NCBI GenBank assembly: GCA_027621365.1
Contig: JAQCBH010000010.1
Coordinates: forward strand, 1 to 64,000
Direction of reading: 5' to 3'
DNA: 64,000 bases
Origin: Bacteroidota bacterium
GTDB lineage: Bacteria > Bacteroidota > Bacteroidia > NS11-12g > UBA955
The position numbers and the translations under genes were made by a program. Positions 26,987 to 37,206 of this stretch are shown in pieces; position 1 is the stretch's first letter; each line of letters begins with the position of its first letter. The notes beneath the pieces were generated by a model that was not told where the DNA came from, searched no databases, and saw nothing but the letters and a program-made list of their open reading frames with translations.

Positions 26987-29317
26987 ATGAAACAACTGAA
27001 CTCAATAAAACTTATTGCTCTTTTGGTACTAGGGTTGTCAAGTTTGGCATTGTCGGCCCAAGAAGCTGAAGAACCAAGCGGCCAAATCCTGAAAAACGAG
27101 ATTCAGGATGAGCTCAACAGCAAAGGCCTCAATTGGGAACAATTAGAAACGAGATACACCCAAATTGAAGCTACATCAGAAGCGGTTTATAGCCAAGAAT
27201 TGACCTTAGAGCAAGAAAGATTAAAGGGCCTCTTGGCTTCAAAAGAGACGTTGAAAGCCGAGGTCAATGATGCAAGAAACCAATGTGGCGCAATGTGGAA
27301 TAAAAAAGAACAGCAGCGCAGAGCCAGGGGGTTGGTTGTTGGTTTGGCTACAACGAACTTAGGATTCGTTGAACGAGGGCCTGTGCTGTCAGCAATGATC
27401 AATGGGGGATTCCCGACCTGTCGGTTTGTGGCATTTGACTTTGTTAAAGGAGTTTTTGTTGGGGTTGATTCTGATGGGAAAACACTGACTATCTCTGAAG
27501 GAATGTCGAACCACGCCCAATTGGTTTTGGCTATGGAAAAAACTCCTTGGGGCAAGAGTATTGAAGCCGCAACCGAGGACGAAATTGGAAAAACGCTGGA
27601 TCGTATTTTTTATAACCCCAATGACAATGTTTTGAATGCAAAGTTTGAGGAAAAACAATATCGATTGAGCGTTGTGGACCAAGAAATAGAAGAGACAAGA
27701 TTGGCCATCCAAGCGCTGCAAACGGCCCAATCCCAACTCAACGGCAAGCTTTGGAACAACCGGGTTAAAGACTCGTCACTTATTTTGTGGAGAAGAAACT
27801 ACCTTGAAGAGACTCTCGCCGAAATTGCTCAGATTGACAGCGCAAATGATGCGGAACAAAAAAGATACAAAAAGGAAGAAGCCGCATACAATGTGGAACT
27901 CAAAAAGTACAACTCAAAAATGGCCTCTTTTGGTTCTCTCAAAGTAAGCAAAGCAAGAGCTAGTTCCTTAGCCGGCTTTGCCTCTCGGTACATATACGGG
28001 TCTTCCTCTATTTTTGATCAGTATACATATTTTACTGAACTGACCGAAAGCGAAGAATACGGTTCTTGTTTGACGGCGTTTGGTTTTGATTGGGACCAGG
28101 GGTATGGTTTGTGGGGTAGTTACGTGGTAATTTTGTACAAAGGCAAACCCGTATACGCCCAAGAGTGGAGCTCCTACAACAGAATTTCGGGATCTGATCT
28201 TTCGCTCGCCATTGCCGCTTATGAAGCAACCACCGAGTTGAGTTGCCCAGTGCCACCCGATGAGCCATACGATACAGAACTTTTGGGGTATCCTCGCTTG
28301 GTTTCGACACCTGACTTTGTCTTAAATGTGAACAAAGAGGAGCCTGTTCAAAAGCCCATTTCACGTGTAACCGAAATACAAAACCTGCTGTATGTGTCTG
28401 ATGAAGACTTTGAAACTCAACATTCCCTTCTCTCAGAAAGCGCTTACAACCCCATTGCTCGCCATCAATTATTGGGAATAGAGCCATCAACCACAGTTTT
28501 TCAATCATCAAACATCAACAAAGCCTTTACAGATATGGCTCGGCTTTCTGCACTTGCAAGAATTGATTCGTTGTTGGGGTATGGGGACCAAGGTCAACTC
28601 AAGACCACCATTATGTTTTTTGGTGTAGGTAAGGCAAATGATCTTTCTTTTGAGACGCATATTTCTTCGTCTTCCATGAATATTGTAGATACAACCTCAA
28701 TGATCAGCAAAGACAATCGCGTGTTTGTTCGGAAGGATTTTTCGGTAACTCCATTTGAGCAAACACTAATCCACAAATGGACAACCACCAATCTTCATGT
28801 CTACTCTGATCATTCGGGCCTATATTCAGATTGTCAAGATGCGAGAGCCATGGCTCTTGTTCGGCTTGGTATTGGGTCTTCTGATATGCCCTATGGAGAG
28901 TTTGATTGGTCTATTAAGCAAACAATCGTAGGTGGCGACACCAGCATTGAAGTGTTATTGGTGAATCACGAGCCAACCGTAAGAGGGAGAGGCAAGGCTT
29001 TTGTTCCAGGGTTTTCAACTCATACTTCGTCTTTTAAATCTAAAGGCGGGGCGATTCGTTCAATCAACGCCTTGACGTGGATAGGTGCCGCTGCATGTGC
29101 TGTACTTGCAGAACAATTTTACCAAAACCACTTGTCTGCAACCACTTTATCGGATATCGATGCGAATTACAACCAATACAACCAATTTAGAACCTTGGGT
29201 CTTGGGCTTGGCGGGTTGGGCGCGCTGTTGACGACCTCAGACCAGCTAGTGGGTTCAAAAAAGAGAAAGAAAAATGCCCAATCGAAAAACCAACCGGGTT
29301 TGTATTTGAGTTTGTGA
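26987..29317 (+). CDS. Large secreted orphan protein (coiled-coil N-terminal half, hydrophobic C-terminal segments)
   Basis: 776 aa, signal peptide ending LALSAQ; coiled-coil stretches; hydrophobic RSINALTWIGAAACAVLAEQ and TLGLGLGGLGALL. No family recognised. Confidence 0.8.
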   Translation: MKQLNSIKLIALLVLGLSSLALSAQEAEEPSGQILKNEIQDELNSKGLNWEQLETRYTQIEATSEAVYSQELTLEQERLKGLLASKETLKAEVNDARNQCGAMWNKKEQQRRARGLVVGLATTNLGFVERGPVLSAMINGGFPTCRFVAFDFVKGVFVGVDSDGKTLTISEGMSNHAQLVLAMEKTPWGKSIEAATEDEIGKTLDRIFYNPNDNVLNAKFEEKQYRLSVVDQEIEETRLAIQALQTAQSQLNGKLWNNRVKDSSLILWRRNYLEETLAEIAQIDSANDAEQKRYKKEEAAYNVELKKYNSKMASFGSLKVSKARASSLAGFASRYIYGSSSIFDQYTYFTELTESEEYGSCLTAFGFDWDQGYGLWGSYVVILYKGKPVYAQEWSSYNRISGSDLSLAIAAYEATTELSCPVPPDEPYDTELLGYPRLVSTPDFVLNVNKEEPVQKPISRVTEIQNLLYVSDEDFETQHSLLSESAYNPIARHQLLGIEPSTTVFQSSNINKAFTDMARLSALARIDSLLGYGDQGQLKTTIMFFGVGKANDLSFETHISSSSMNIVDTTSMISKDNRVFVRKDFSVTPFEQTLIHKWTTTNLHVYSDHSGLYSDCQDARAMALVRLGIGSSDMPYGEFDWSIKQTIVGGDTSIEVLLVNHEPTVRGRGKAFVPGFSTHTSSFKSKGGAIRSINALTWIGAAACAVLAEQFYQNHLSATTLSDIDANYNQYNQFRTLGLGLGGLGALLTTSDQLVGSKKRKKNAQSKNQPGLYLSL

Positions 29318-29366
29318 TATGGGTTCAAAAACGGATACCCAGGGGTTGGTTATCTATTAATAGCCG

Positions 29367-29374
29367 TAGATTTG
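29367..29374 (+). promoter_or_regulatory. -7 element TAGATTTG, 4 nt before GTG (7 nt before ATG) of aroQ
   Basis: TAnnTTTG; spacer GCTC. Confidence 0.7.
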
Positions 29375-29378
29375 GCTC

Positions 29379-29807
29379 GTGATGAACACCATGAAGCGTT
29401 TGGCAATCGTTAACGGACCCAATTTGAACTTGCTTGGAAGCAGAGAACCTCATCTTTATGGAGGTCAATCTGTAGAGGAGCTGTTGTCAAGTTTAACTTT
29501 GCGATTCCCAGAGGTAGACTTTGTGCATTACCAAAGCAATATTGAAGGGGAACTGATTGATTTCATGCAACAATTTGCGGGTGATGGAATTGTTTTAAAT
29601 GCAGGGGGCTATTCCCACACTTCAGTGGCAATAGCTGATTGCGTTAAGGCCATTGCTGTTCCGGTCATTTCTGTTCATATCACCAACATTTACGCCCGTG
29701 AAGAAGCACGACACCACGACCTAATCTCTGCCTACAGCATGGGCCAAATTACAGGTTTGGGTACAGAGGGGTATGGGTTGGCCGTTCAGCGCTTTTTGAG
29801 CCTCTAA
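29379..29807 (+). CDS. aroQ: 3-dehydroquinate dehydratase, type II
   Basis: IVNGPNLNLLGSREPHLYG, QSNIEGELIDFMQ, NAGGYSHTSVAIAD, EVHIT-like SVHITNIYAREEARHH. Confidence 0.95.
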   Translation: MMNTMKRLAIVNGPNLNLLGSREPHLYGGQSVEELLSSLTLRFPEVDFVHYQSNIEGELIDFMQQFAGDGIVLNAGGYSHTSVAIADCVKAIAVPVISVHITNIYAREEARHHDLISAYSMGQITGLGTEGYGLAVQRFLSL

Positions 29808-29823
29808 ACGACCAACTCGTAAC

Positions 29824-30168
29824 TCAAGACTCGCGTTTGTAGATAGACTGGTATACCACTGCGAAAATCAGTGTAATCAAACTATTGGCAATTACAAACA
29901 GAGGGGTTGTAAATCCAATTGTGGCGAACAGTAGGTTTACTGCAATGACCAGCCCGACAAAAAGCATGGCGACCAAGCGCAAGTTTACGCTGTGTCTTCC
30001 ATTTTCGTGAGATACAGCTAGAGCTAAAACCCAAGATATGGCAGAGGGTATTCCTGAGCCAATGATCAGCGTTTGAAGGGAATCACCCGAATAAAGAACA
30101 CTGTTTAAATAAGTGAACAAGGCTGAAAAGGCTAGTGCCAATAAAAGAGATACAGGATTGATTTTCAT
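29824..30168 (-). CDS. Small multi-TM membrane protein
   Basis: About four hydrophobic segments (ISWVLALAVS, LVGLVIAVNLLFATIGF, NSLITLIFAVVY); last gene of the SPFH/PH cluster. Confidence 0.65.
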   Translation of the reverse strand: MKINPVSLLLALAFSALFTYLNSVLYSGDSLQTLIIGSGIPSAISWVLALAVSHENGRHSVNLRLVAMLFVGLVIAVNLLFATIGFTTPLFVIANSLITLIFAVVYQSIYKRES

Positions 30169-30175
30169 GGTTGAG

Positions 30176-30553
30176 TTATTTGCAAATGTATTTGGCAAGA
30201 GTTTTCTGCAATCCAACGACATCGATCCCTCTTTTTAATTCTTGTTTGAACGGAGTGGCCACACCAGACACCCAAATTTCTAGCTCACAATCACCGTCAA
30301 AAGTTCCGGCTGTCTCAACTAAAAAATGGGTGATGGCTCTGTATGGCAAAGAATGATACTCTTTTTTTGACCCCGTCATACCTTGAATGTCTTGCATGAT
30401 CAAGCGACGATTGGTGAACACCCATTTGTCTCTCCAGAGCTTGAATGCAGCTTCTATTTGTTCCCCTTCGCAAAGAATGGGTCCAAATTCTTTTTCCAGT
30501 TCTTCGGGCTTAAGCTCAGAGGCGTTGCCCATCAAGTTTGATAATAGTCCCAT
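30176..30553 (-). CDS. Bacterial PH-domain protein
   Basis: LCEGEQIEAAFKLWRDKWVFTNRRLIMQDIQGMTGSKKEYHSLPYRAITHFLVET. Confidence 0.85.
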   Translation of the reverse strand: MGLLSNLMGNASELKPEELEKEFGPILCEGEQIEAAFKLWRDKWVFTNRRLIMQDIQGMTGSKKEYHSLPYRAITHFLVETAGTFDGDCELEIWVSGVATPFKQELKRGIDVVGLQKTLAKYICK

Positions 30554-30556
30554 GAT

Positions 30557-31900
30557 TTAACCTACTGGTGGTGGAGGAGGGGTTGGTGGTGTGGCACCGA
30601 ACATTGAGCTAACTTCTGGCATTTCTGCTGCTTTGACCCAATTGGCCATGCCAGCCTTCCAAACAAAAGATTCGGGAGTCAATTGCCCATTTTGGATCAT
30701 TTGCTGCAGTTGTTGGGCTCCAAAGGGCCCGGCGTTTTGACCATTGACAGTCACATGAACTTGTAGAGTAGGTGGTGGAGGTGGTTGGTTCATACCCGCA
30801 TTCACTTGTTGGCCCATTTGGTTCATCATTTGACCCATTTGACCACCCATGGCACCGCCCATGGCCATGCCGGTCATCATGCCGGCGACATTCATGCCGC
30901 CACCGCCGCCGCCGCCCATGTCACCCATGGCACCAAGGCTATCTGCCGCTGTTTTCAAAACTTCTGTTTGTTGGTTCAACGCATGAGCGCCCATGAAGTT
31001 GGTTTCGGTTTGCAACTTTTGAGCACGTTGCCCTTCTTCTCTTTGAATTCTCAGCGATTCTTCCATGTTTTCGGCTTGAATTCGTTGAGTATCTTGTAGG
31101 TTTTTGATGTTTACATCTGTTTGGGCCACAGTTGATTTCGTGGCCTGTTCTTGCGTAACCTTTAGAAGGGAACGATAACCATCGCTTTCTTTATCGGCTT
31201 CTATGCTGGAAAGGTCCAAGCCCTTCATGTTTACCCCAAAGTCGTCAAACAAACGAGGTTTCAAATATTCAGCAACGGCATCGTTGATGTCCATGATTTT
31301 CCGTTCCATTTGCATCACCGGTATGCCTTTGTCTTGGGGAATGTTTGTGATAACGCCCTTTACATACTTGATGACCGCATCTTTGATCTGTTTCTTAAAA
31401 TCTTCCAACTCAAAATTGATCAAGCGATTCAGCTTGATAAACCCTTGATAGTCGGTCACATTGAAGGTGATGGTACCTCTTGCAGACATGGGTACAGAAA
31501 AATCCATAAAGCGGGGATCAAACACATCAAAATAGGGTACACCAAAACGAATTTGATTGTTCCCGGCTAAGTTGATAAAATAAATTTCTGCCTGGAAAGG
31601 TGACGCACCACCAAAAGCGGCTCCAACAATGCCCGTCAGAACAGGAAAGTTGGCCGTTTTGATGGTTTCATCATAGGGCCCCATGATGTAATCATGCATG
31701 GACCCGTCTTTCTGTTTGTAAACAAAAACAGCCATTTCACCATCTTTGACTCGCAAACTTGAGCCGTAGCGAATGGCGTTTTCTTTGTTGGTTGAATTGG
31801 CTTCTCCTGACGGACGCCACTTCCATACCAAATACTCTTGTTCATCACAGCGAATGACATCCATCAATCCGCCTTCTGATTTTTTTCCAAAAAGTCCCAT
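30557..31900 (-). CDS. SPFH-domain ('virion core protein'-like) with Gly/Met/Pro linker and C-terminal GYF_2 domain
   Basis: MGLFGKKSEGGLMDVIRCDEQEYLVWKW, coiled coil, GGGGGGG linker, PFGAQQLQQMIQNGQLTPESFVWKAGMANWVKAAE. Confidence 0.85.
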   Translation of the reverse strand: MGLFGKKSEGGLMDVIRCDEQEYLVWKWRPSGEANSTNKENAIRYGSSLRVKDGEMAVFVYKQKDGSMHDYIMGPYDETIKTANFPVLTGIVGAAFGGASPFQAEIYFINLAGNNQIRFGVPYFDVFDPRFMDFSVPMSARGTITFNVTDYQGFIKLNRLINFELEDFKKQIKDAVIKYVKGVITNIPQDKGIPVMQMERKIMDINDAVAEYLKPRLFDDFGVNMKGLDLSSIEADKESDGYRSLLKVTQEQATKSTVAQTDVNIKNLQDTQRIQAENMEESLRIQREEGQRAQKLQTETNFMGAHALNQQTEVLKTAADSLGAMGDMGGGGGGGMNVAGMMTGMAMGGAMGGQMGQMMNQMGQQVNAGMNQPPPPPTLQVHVTVNGQNAGPFGAQQLQQMIQNGQLTPESFVWKAGMANWVKAAEMPEVSSMFGATPPTPPPPPVG

Positions 31901-31906
31901 TGTATG

Positions 31907-32623
31907 TTATTTAATTCCTAGTTCGTTGGCGTAAGCCATGATTTCTTCTAAAGTGCGCTTGTCTTCCTTCATGGAAAACTTGGCTTTCATGATGATTTGT
32001 TCGCACTTTGATTTCCACGTAGGGGCAAGATCATTGTGTGATTTGTTCTCAGGCTGGTTTTTGGTCATAAAATTCCCTTTTTGTTTCGCGTTGGGAATAG
32101 CCAAAGACAAAAACTCCAAAATGTCATCTTTGGTGTTTGGGATGGGAAATCCAGAAATAATCGACTTCTTTTTCTCTGTGATCTTATCCCCACCCAAAGC
32201 TTGGTTCATCATTGAGCCATAGACGCTGAGAATGTTGGTGCTAGCTTCTTTGCGTTCAGCCTCGCATGCGTTGAGCATTTCGAACAACTTTCCAATAGAA
32301 ACATTGGCTCCAATGTTGCTAAACTCATGGCCACAATCGGGGCATTTGGTTTGAAAAGATTGTGCAATAGCACCACAACCCGGACACTTTTTTACATCGC
32401 CAAACTTGTCTGATTTTGGCGCAGATGTTGCCGCCGCGGCAGCATCGGCTTTTTTCATGTCTGCCTGTTTTTCGAAAAGCTTAGCATCCAAAACCATTTC
32501 GAATTCATCCAAATCAATTCCTGCATCTTCTGCTTTTTTATACAGGATCTGTTTTTCCTTCTCTGTCAACTCACCATCAGCGAGTGCGAGTTCAATGAGT
32601 TTTTCTATTCTCTCGTCGTACAT
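31907..32623 (-). CDS. TerB-like N-terminal helical domain plus zinc ribbon
   Basis: IEKLIELALADGELTEKEKQILYKKAEDAGIDLDEFE; CPGCGAIAQSFQTKCPDCGHEF. Confidence 0.75.
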   Translation of the reverse strand: MYDERIEKLIELALADGELTEKEKQILYKKAEDAGIDLDEFEMVLDAKLFEKQADMKKADAAAAATSAPKSDKFGDVKKCPGCGAIAQSFQTKCPDCGHEFSNIGANVSIGKLFEMLNACEAERKEASTNILSVYGSMMNQALGGDKITEKKKSIISGFPIPNTKDDILEFLSLAIPNAKQKGNFMTKNQPENKSHNDLAPTWKSKCEQIIMKAKFSMKEDKRTLEEIMAYANELGIK

Positions 32624-32714
32624 AATTTGTGATTAGTTCCAATATACAGTTTTTGTTTTAAATCATGCGTTTGTTTGGGTCAACGCTTATTGAATGACTT
32701 GTGTTTTTTGTGGT

Positions 32715-35039
32715 TTAAAGAGTCTTCAACACCGCCATCAATGCTTCTGGGTCTTTTGATGCCCCTTTGATGGCTTTTTTGTTTTCTTTGGTTAGTGGTT
32801 TGGAAAGGACCGATTGTAGGAGTACAAAAGGCTCCATTGCGGCGGTTAGATTGGTTGTGGCTGTTGCAATTTCTGCTTGGTATGCCGAGAGTGTTGTAGC
32901 GCTAGAGGGAGTAGAGTCAAGTTCTTTGAATTTAGCGGCCAACGTTTTGTCGAACAAAGAGAAGCATGATGCAAATTCCTTCACTCCCGCAGCTTCGGCC
33001 AGAGCTAAGGTTGATGCCTTAACTGAGTCGAGGCGGACTCGCTCTTCTTTGATTTTTTTAATGGCTTTGTTTGTGTTGTTAACCGAATTGTTAGCATCTA
33101 TCCATTTTTCAGTTAATATATTTATAGCGTTTTCAAATGAAACTAACGACGTATTTAATGTGTCTTCTGTTTCAGTGATTGACATAACAGAAGATGTAAG
33201 GTTTAATGATAACGTGTGTCCTGACTTATAGAGCGCATTTTTCTCTGCAGATTGTGCTTCTTTGGATTTTAAATTGGTTGTTATCAACTCAAGCTCCAAG
33301 TTTTGTAGTTCTTTTGTTTTTGCTAGCAAAAGTTCTAATTTTTCTAAAGATTTCAGGTAGGTCTCTGTTGTTGTTTTTAGGCTATCTGTTAAGTAAAAGG
33401 GTATATCGCACCTTGAACAACCGTACACCGATTTGGCCACCTCTCCGAAAACATTATATGCTGAAAGCACTTGTGATTTAGTTACAGAACTTTTTTTAGT
33501 TGATTTTATGAGCAAGATTAAAGAGTCATAGACCATTTCTTCTTTTTGCAATGTTGTTAGACACAGTTTTGAGACTAAGTTGTTTTGATAAGCTGGGTTT
33601 TTGCTTGAGGTAGGAGTAAATGGATAATAAGTAAAATATTCGTAACCATATCTCAAGTAAAACCTGTTAGACTTTTTTGCCAACTCATCTTTTACAGATT
33701 GGGATGTATAGATGGAGTTAGCTAGAAGTGCATACGCAGGAGTGGCCGCATTTAAACGGGTTGTATAAAAATCTCTATTGGGCAACTTGAATTCTTCTGT
33801 AGTTACGTAGTACACCTCTTTATTACCTGTTTTAAATATTTTGTCTGCGGGGTAAATTTTGTCATTTGATAAAGAATTACCGCCGTTAAGAGAATTGTAT
33901 ACGTTTGCTGCGTGTTTAAGGCTGGTATCCAACTGGGCAGAAATTGTTATGTAGTCGGATTTTGCTGATTCAAAAAGAGTCTCTATTGAATCTTTTAATT
34001 CGTTGATTCTGTTGCGCTCACTGGGCTTAACCTTGTCCATATCAATTTCATTCAATTCTTTTAAGACCTTGAAAATATCCTCACTTTCATGTACGGTGTT
34101 TAAATATGGAGCATAGCTGTAGGATGACCGATAATCACTAATAAAATTTACACAACCACCCCAATCAGAGTTACTCTGATTGCTTAGGTCGCCTTCTAGT
34201 TTATTTGTTAGGTTTCCATCTTCATAGAAATTAAGAATTTTCTGAATAATTCTGTAGGTTGTATATCCGGAGTTTTCATCACAAAGTTTGTTGACTTCGA
34301 AGTCGTTTTGTAATTGGACTTCTGCTGATTGAGATATAAATGGTTCGAAATCATTATATGTGTTGATGTAGTTTTTGCTTTTATCTAATAATTGACCATC
34401 TTCATCTCTAAAACTTCGGGATATTAAATAGGTGTTTTTGTAAACATGAGTTTCGTAAATGTCTTCGCTAGGTTTTCTTATTGTCCACGTTCCAGTACAA
34501 TAAGAATCATCTGTGTACTGCCCTTTAATTTCAAGGTCGTCTTCTTTGACATAGGCAGAGCCAACCAATTTGCCATTGTTGAAATTAACCTTTACGGTTA
34601 AATTGACGTTTTTGCTGAACAATGGCTCATTGCCACCCCATCTGTTTTTTGCGGTAGTTTTAAAGTTTTTAATGATCGAAAATGCCCCGTGATACAATCC
34701 GTCTTTGTAGTTAACTGTTATGACCTCTGATCCGTTCACCGTTACATACAGGGGCTCGCTTCCAATATATCGAGTCGTTTTGGCGTTTGACGCTGTTGTT
34801 TTGAATACCCAATTGCCATTGCGTTTTCCGTGGGTAAAACTCCCAGTTATGGTGAAGCCACTACCGGTTTTATAATTAAAGGAGCCGTGTTTAACGTAAT
34901 TTTGAGTTTCTGGATCAATGTAATACGAATAAGTAGCTGTTCCGTTAGCATAATCACCTTTAAACTGTTTCGTAGTTTGTGCGTTTACAGCCGCCCATGT
35001 GGCCAGGGCGCAAACACCCAAAGCAAGTAATTTCTTCAT
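32715..35039 (-). CDS. Large secreted orphan protein with N-terminal MORN-like motifs and C-terminal coiled coil
   Basis: Signal peptide; HGKRNGNWVFK, KDGLYHGAFS, NNGKLVGSAYV; long helical C-terminal half. Confidence 0.7.
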   Translation of the reverse strand: MKKLLALGVCALATWAAVNAQTTKQFKGDYANGTATYSYYIDPETQNYVKHGSFNYKTGSGFTITGSFTHGKRNGNWVFKTTASNAKTTRYIGSEPLYVTVNGSEVITVNYKDGLYHGAFSIIKNFKTTAKNRWGGNEPLFSKNVNLTVKVNFNNGKLVGSAYVKEDDLEIKGQYTDDSYCTGTWTIRKPSEDIYETHVYKNTYLISRSFRDEDGQLLDKSKNYINTYNDFEPFISQSAEVQLQNDFEVNKLCDENSGYTTYRIIQKILNFYEDGNLTNKLEGDLSNQSNSDWGGCVNFISDYRSSYSYAPYLNTVHESEDIFKVLKELNEIDMDKVKPSERNRINELKDSIETLFESAKSDYITISAQLDTSLKHAANVYNSLNGGNSLSNDKIYPADKIFKTGNKEVYYVTTEEFKLPNRDFYTTRLNAATPAYALLANSIYTSQSVKDELAKKSNRFYLRYGYEYFTYYPFTPTSSKNPAYQNNLVSKLCLTTLQKEEMVYDSLILLIKSTKKSSVTKSQVLSAYNVFGEVAKSVYGCSRCDIPFYLTDSLKTTTETYLKSLEKLELLLAKTKELQNLELELITTNLKSKEAQSAEKNALYKSGHTLSLNLTSSVMSITETEDTLNTSLVSFENAINILTEKWIDANNSVNNTNKAIKKIKEERVRLDSVKASTLALAEAAGVKEFASCFSLFDKTLAAKFKELDSTPSSATTLSAYQAEIATATTNLTAAMEPFVLLQSVLSKPLTKENKKAIKGASKDPEALMAVLKTL

Positions 35040-35114
35040 TCCCGCATATTAACCCTTAATGGTCACAAATGTGAGGCGATTGCTTAAATGAAGTTATTTG
35101 AATTCACTGATTGC

Positions 35115-36041
35115 TCAGTGGTTTTGCAAGAAATCTTGGTAAGCCAAGGCAACTCCTTCCTCTAGGGCAATGCTGGGTTTCCAGCCGGCGGCGAACAAAC
35201 GAGAGGAATCCATCAACTTGCGAGGAGTGCCATTGGGCTTGCTGCTGTCGTATTCGATTTTGCCGTCAAAGCCCACCACTTTGGCTACCGTAGCGGCTAG
35301 GTCGGCAATGCTGATGTCGCTGCCGTAGCCTACGTTCACAAACTCCTTTTCGTTGTAGTGTAGCATCAAGTGCACCAAGGCCGAAGCCAGGTCATCGGCG
35401 TACAAGAACTCACGCAAGGGGCTTCCGTCTCCCCAAACGGTGACTGATTCAGCGTGGCTGGATTTGGCCTCGTGAAACTTGCGTATCAACGCCGGCAGCA
35501 CGTGGCTGTTTTCGGGGTGGTAATTGTCATTGGGCCCATACATGTTGGTGGGCATGGCCGAAATGAAGTTGCAGCCGTACTGGTCGCGGTAGGCCTCACA
35601 CATCTTGATGCCGGTGATTTTGGCGATGGCGTAGGGCTCGTTGGTGGGTTCTAAATATCCGCTGAGCAAATATTCTTCCTTCAGAGGCTGAGGGGCCAAC
35701 TTGGGGTAGATGCAGGAAGAGCCTAAAAACAGGAGCTTAGTCACTCCAGACACGTAGGCCCCGTGAATCAAGTTGTTCTGAATCTGCAAGTTGTCGTAAA
35801 GGAATTCGGCGCGGTAGGTGTTGTTGGCCAATATTCCTCCCACCTTAGCCGCGGCTACGAATACGTAATCGGGACGCTCTTCTTCGTAAAAGGCATGTAC
35901 GGCAGCTTGGCTGCGCAGGTCGAGCTCAGAAGAGGTTTTGAGCAGCAGGTTTTCGTACCCTTGCTTGATCAACTCGCGCACGATGGCCGAACCCACCATG
36001 CCGCGGTGACCCGCCACGTATATTTTGGCCGATTTTTCCAC
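35115..36041 (-). CDS. fcl: GDP-L-fucose synthase
   Basis: [57 protein letters not shown]. Confidence 0.95.
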   Translation of the reverse strand: MEKSAKIYVAGHRGMVGSAIVRELIKQGYENLLLKTSSELDLRSQAAVHAFYEEERPDYVFVAAAKVGGILANNTYRAEFLYDNLQIQNNLIHGAYVSGVTKLLFLGSSCIYPKLAPQPLKEEYLLSGYLEPTNEPYAIAKITGIKMCEAYRDQYGCNFISAMPTNMYGPNDNYHPENSHVLPALIRKFHEAKSSHAESVTVWGDGSPLREFLYADDLASALVHLMLHYNEKEFVNVGYGSDISIADLAATVAKVVGFDGKIEYDSSKPNGTPRKLMDSSRLFAAGWKPSIALEEGVALAYQDFLQNH

Positions 36042-37178
36042 TTATTCGAAGTAGTTGTGGGGCTTGTAGCCGCCTTCTTTTAAGTAGCGATCTTTTTGCA
36101 TCAGCTTGATGTCAGACTTCATCATGTCTTCTACCAACATGGGCAAAGTGTATTTGGGTGTCCAGCCCAACTTGGTGCGGGCTTTGGTCGCGTCTCCAAT
36201 CAGCAACTCTACCTCAGTGGGTCGGAAATAGCGAGGATCAACGTGCACCAATTCTTGCCCTTCTTGCAAGGCGCAAGCTTGGCCACAAGTTTCTTCAAAG
36301 CGTTTGTTGTCGATGCTTTGCACGTAGCCGATTTCCTCTACCCCTTCGCCTTTGAAGGCCATGCTCACGCCCAATTCAGCGAATGCCATGCGCACAAACT
36401 CGCGAATCTCGGTGGTGATGCCCGTGGCGATCACAAAGTCTTCTGCCTGTTCTTGTTGCAACATCAAGTACATGGCCTCAATGTAGTCCTTGGCATGGCC
36501 CCAGTCGCGCTTGGCGTTGAGGTTGCCCAGGTACAATTTGTCTTGCAGCCCCAGGGCAATTTTGGCCACCGCACGGGTGATTTTGCGCGTCACAAAGGTT
36601 TCGCCGCGCAAGGGGCTTTCGTGGTTGAAGAGAATGCCGTTGCAGGCGTACATACCATAGGCCTCACGGTAGTTGACCGTAATCCAGTATCCGTATAACT
36701 TGGCCACCGCATAGGGAGAACGGGGGTAAAAAGGCGTGGTCTCGCTTTGGGGAACCGCCTGTACCAAACCGTACAACTCAGAGGTAGAGGCTTGGTAAAT
36801 GCGGGTCTTTTTTTCCAAACCCAAAATGCGAATCGCCTCTAACAATCGCAAGGTGCCGATGCCGTCGGCGTTGGCAGTATACTCGGGCGTATCAAAGCTC
36901 ACGTGCACATGGCTCATAGCCCCCAGGTTGTAAATCTCATCGGGCTGCACATCTTGAATAATGCGAATCAAATTGGTCGAATCGCTCAGGTCGCCGTAGT
37001 GCAACTTGAATTTGCGGCCGTCGACGTGTGGATCTTCGTACAAATGATCGATGCGATCGGTGTTGAAGAGCGAGCTTCGGCGTTTGATGCCGTGTACTTC
37101 GTAACCCTTTTTCAGAAGAAATTCAGCCAAATATGCTCCGTCTTGGCCTGTGATTCCGGTGATGAGTGCAACCTTCAT
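36042..37178 (-). CDS. gmd: GDP-mannose 4,6-dehydratase
   Basis: [45 protein letters not shown]-like; adjacent to fcl. Confidence 0.96.
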   Translation of the reverse strand: MKVALITGITGQDGAYLAEFLLKKGYEVHGIKRRSSLFNTDRIDHLYEDPHVDGRKFKLHYGDLSDSTNLIRIIQDVQPDEIYNLGAMSHVHVSFDTPEYTANADGIGTLRLLEAIRILGLEKKTRIYQASTSELYGLVQAVPQSETTPFYPRSPYAVAKLYGYWITVNYREAYGMYACNGILFNHESPLRGETFVTRKITRAVAKIALGLQDKLYLGNLNAKRDWGHAKDYIEAMYLMLQQEQAEDFVIATGITTEIREFVRMAFAELGVSMAFKGEGVEEIGYVQSIDNKRFEETCGQACALQEGQELVHVDPRYFRPTEVELLIGDATKARTKLGWTPKYTLPMLVEDMMKSDIKLMQKDRYLKEGGYKPHNYFE

Positions 37179-37206
37179 TATTTTGCACAAAGTTAGCCAA
37201 TTTTCC

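Noticed and set aside
28357-28372. Fourth CACGTG site (CATTTCACGTGTAACC)
   Set aside because: Only 12/16 to parS, inside a CDS and far from the others; compatible with chance.
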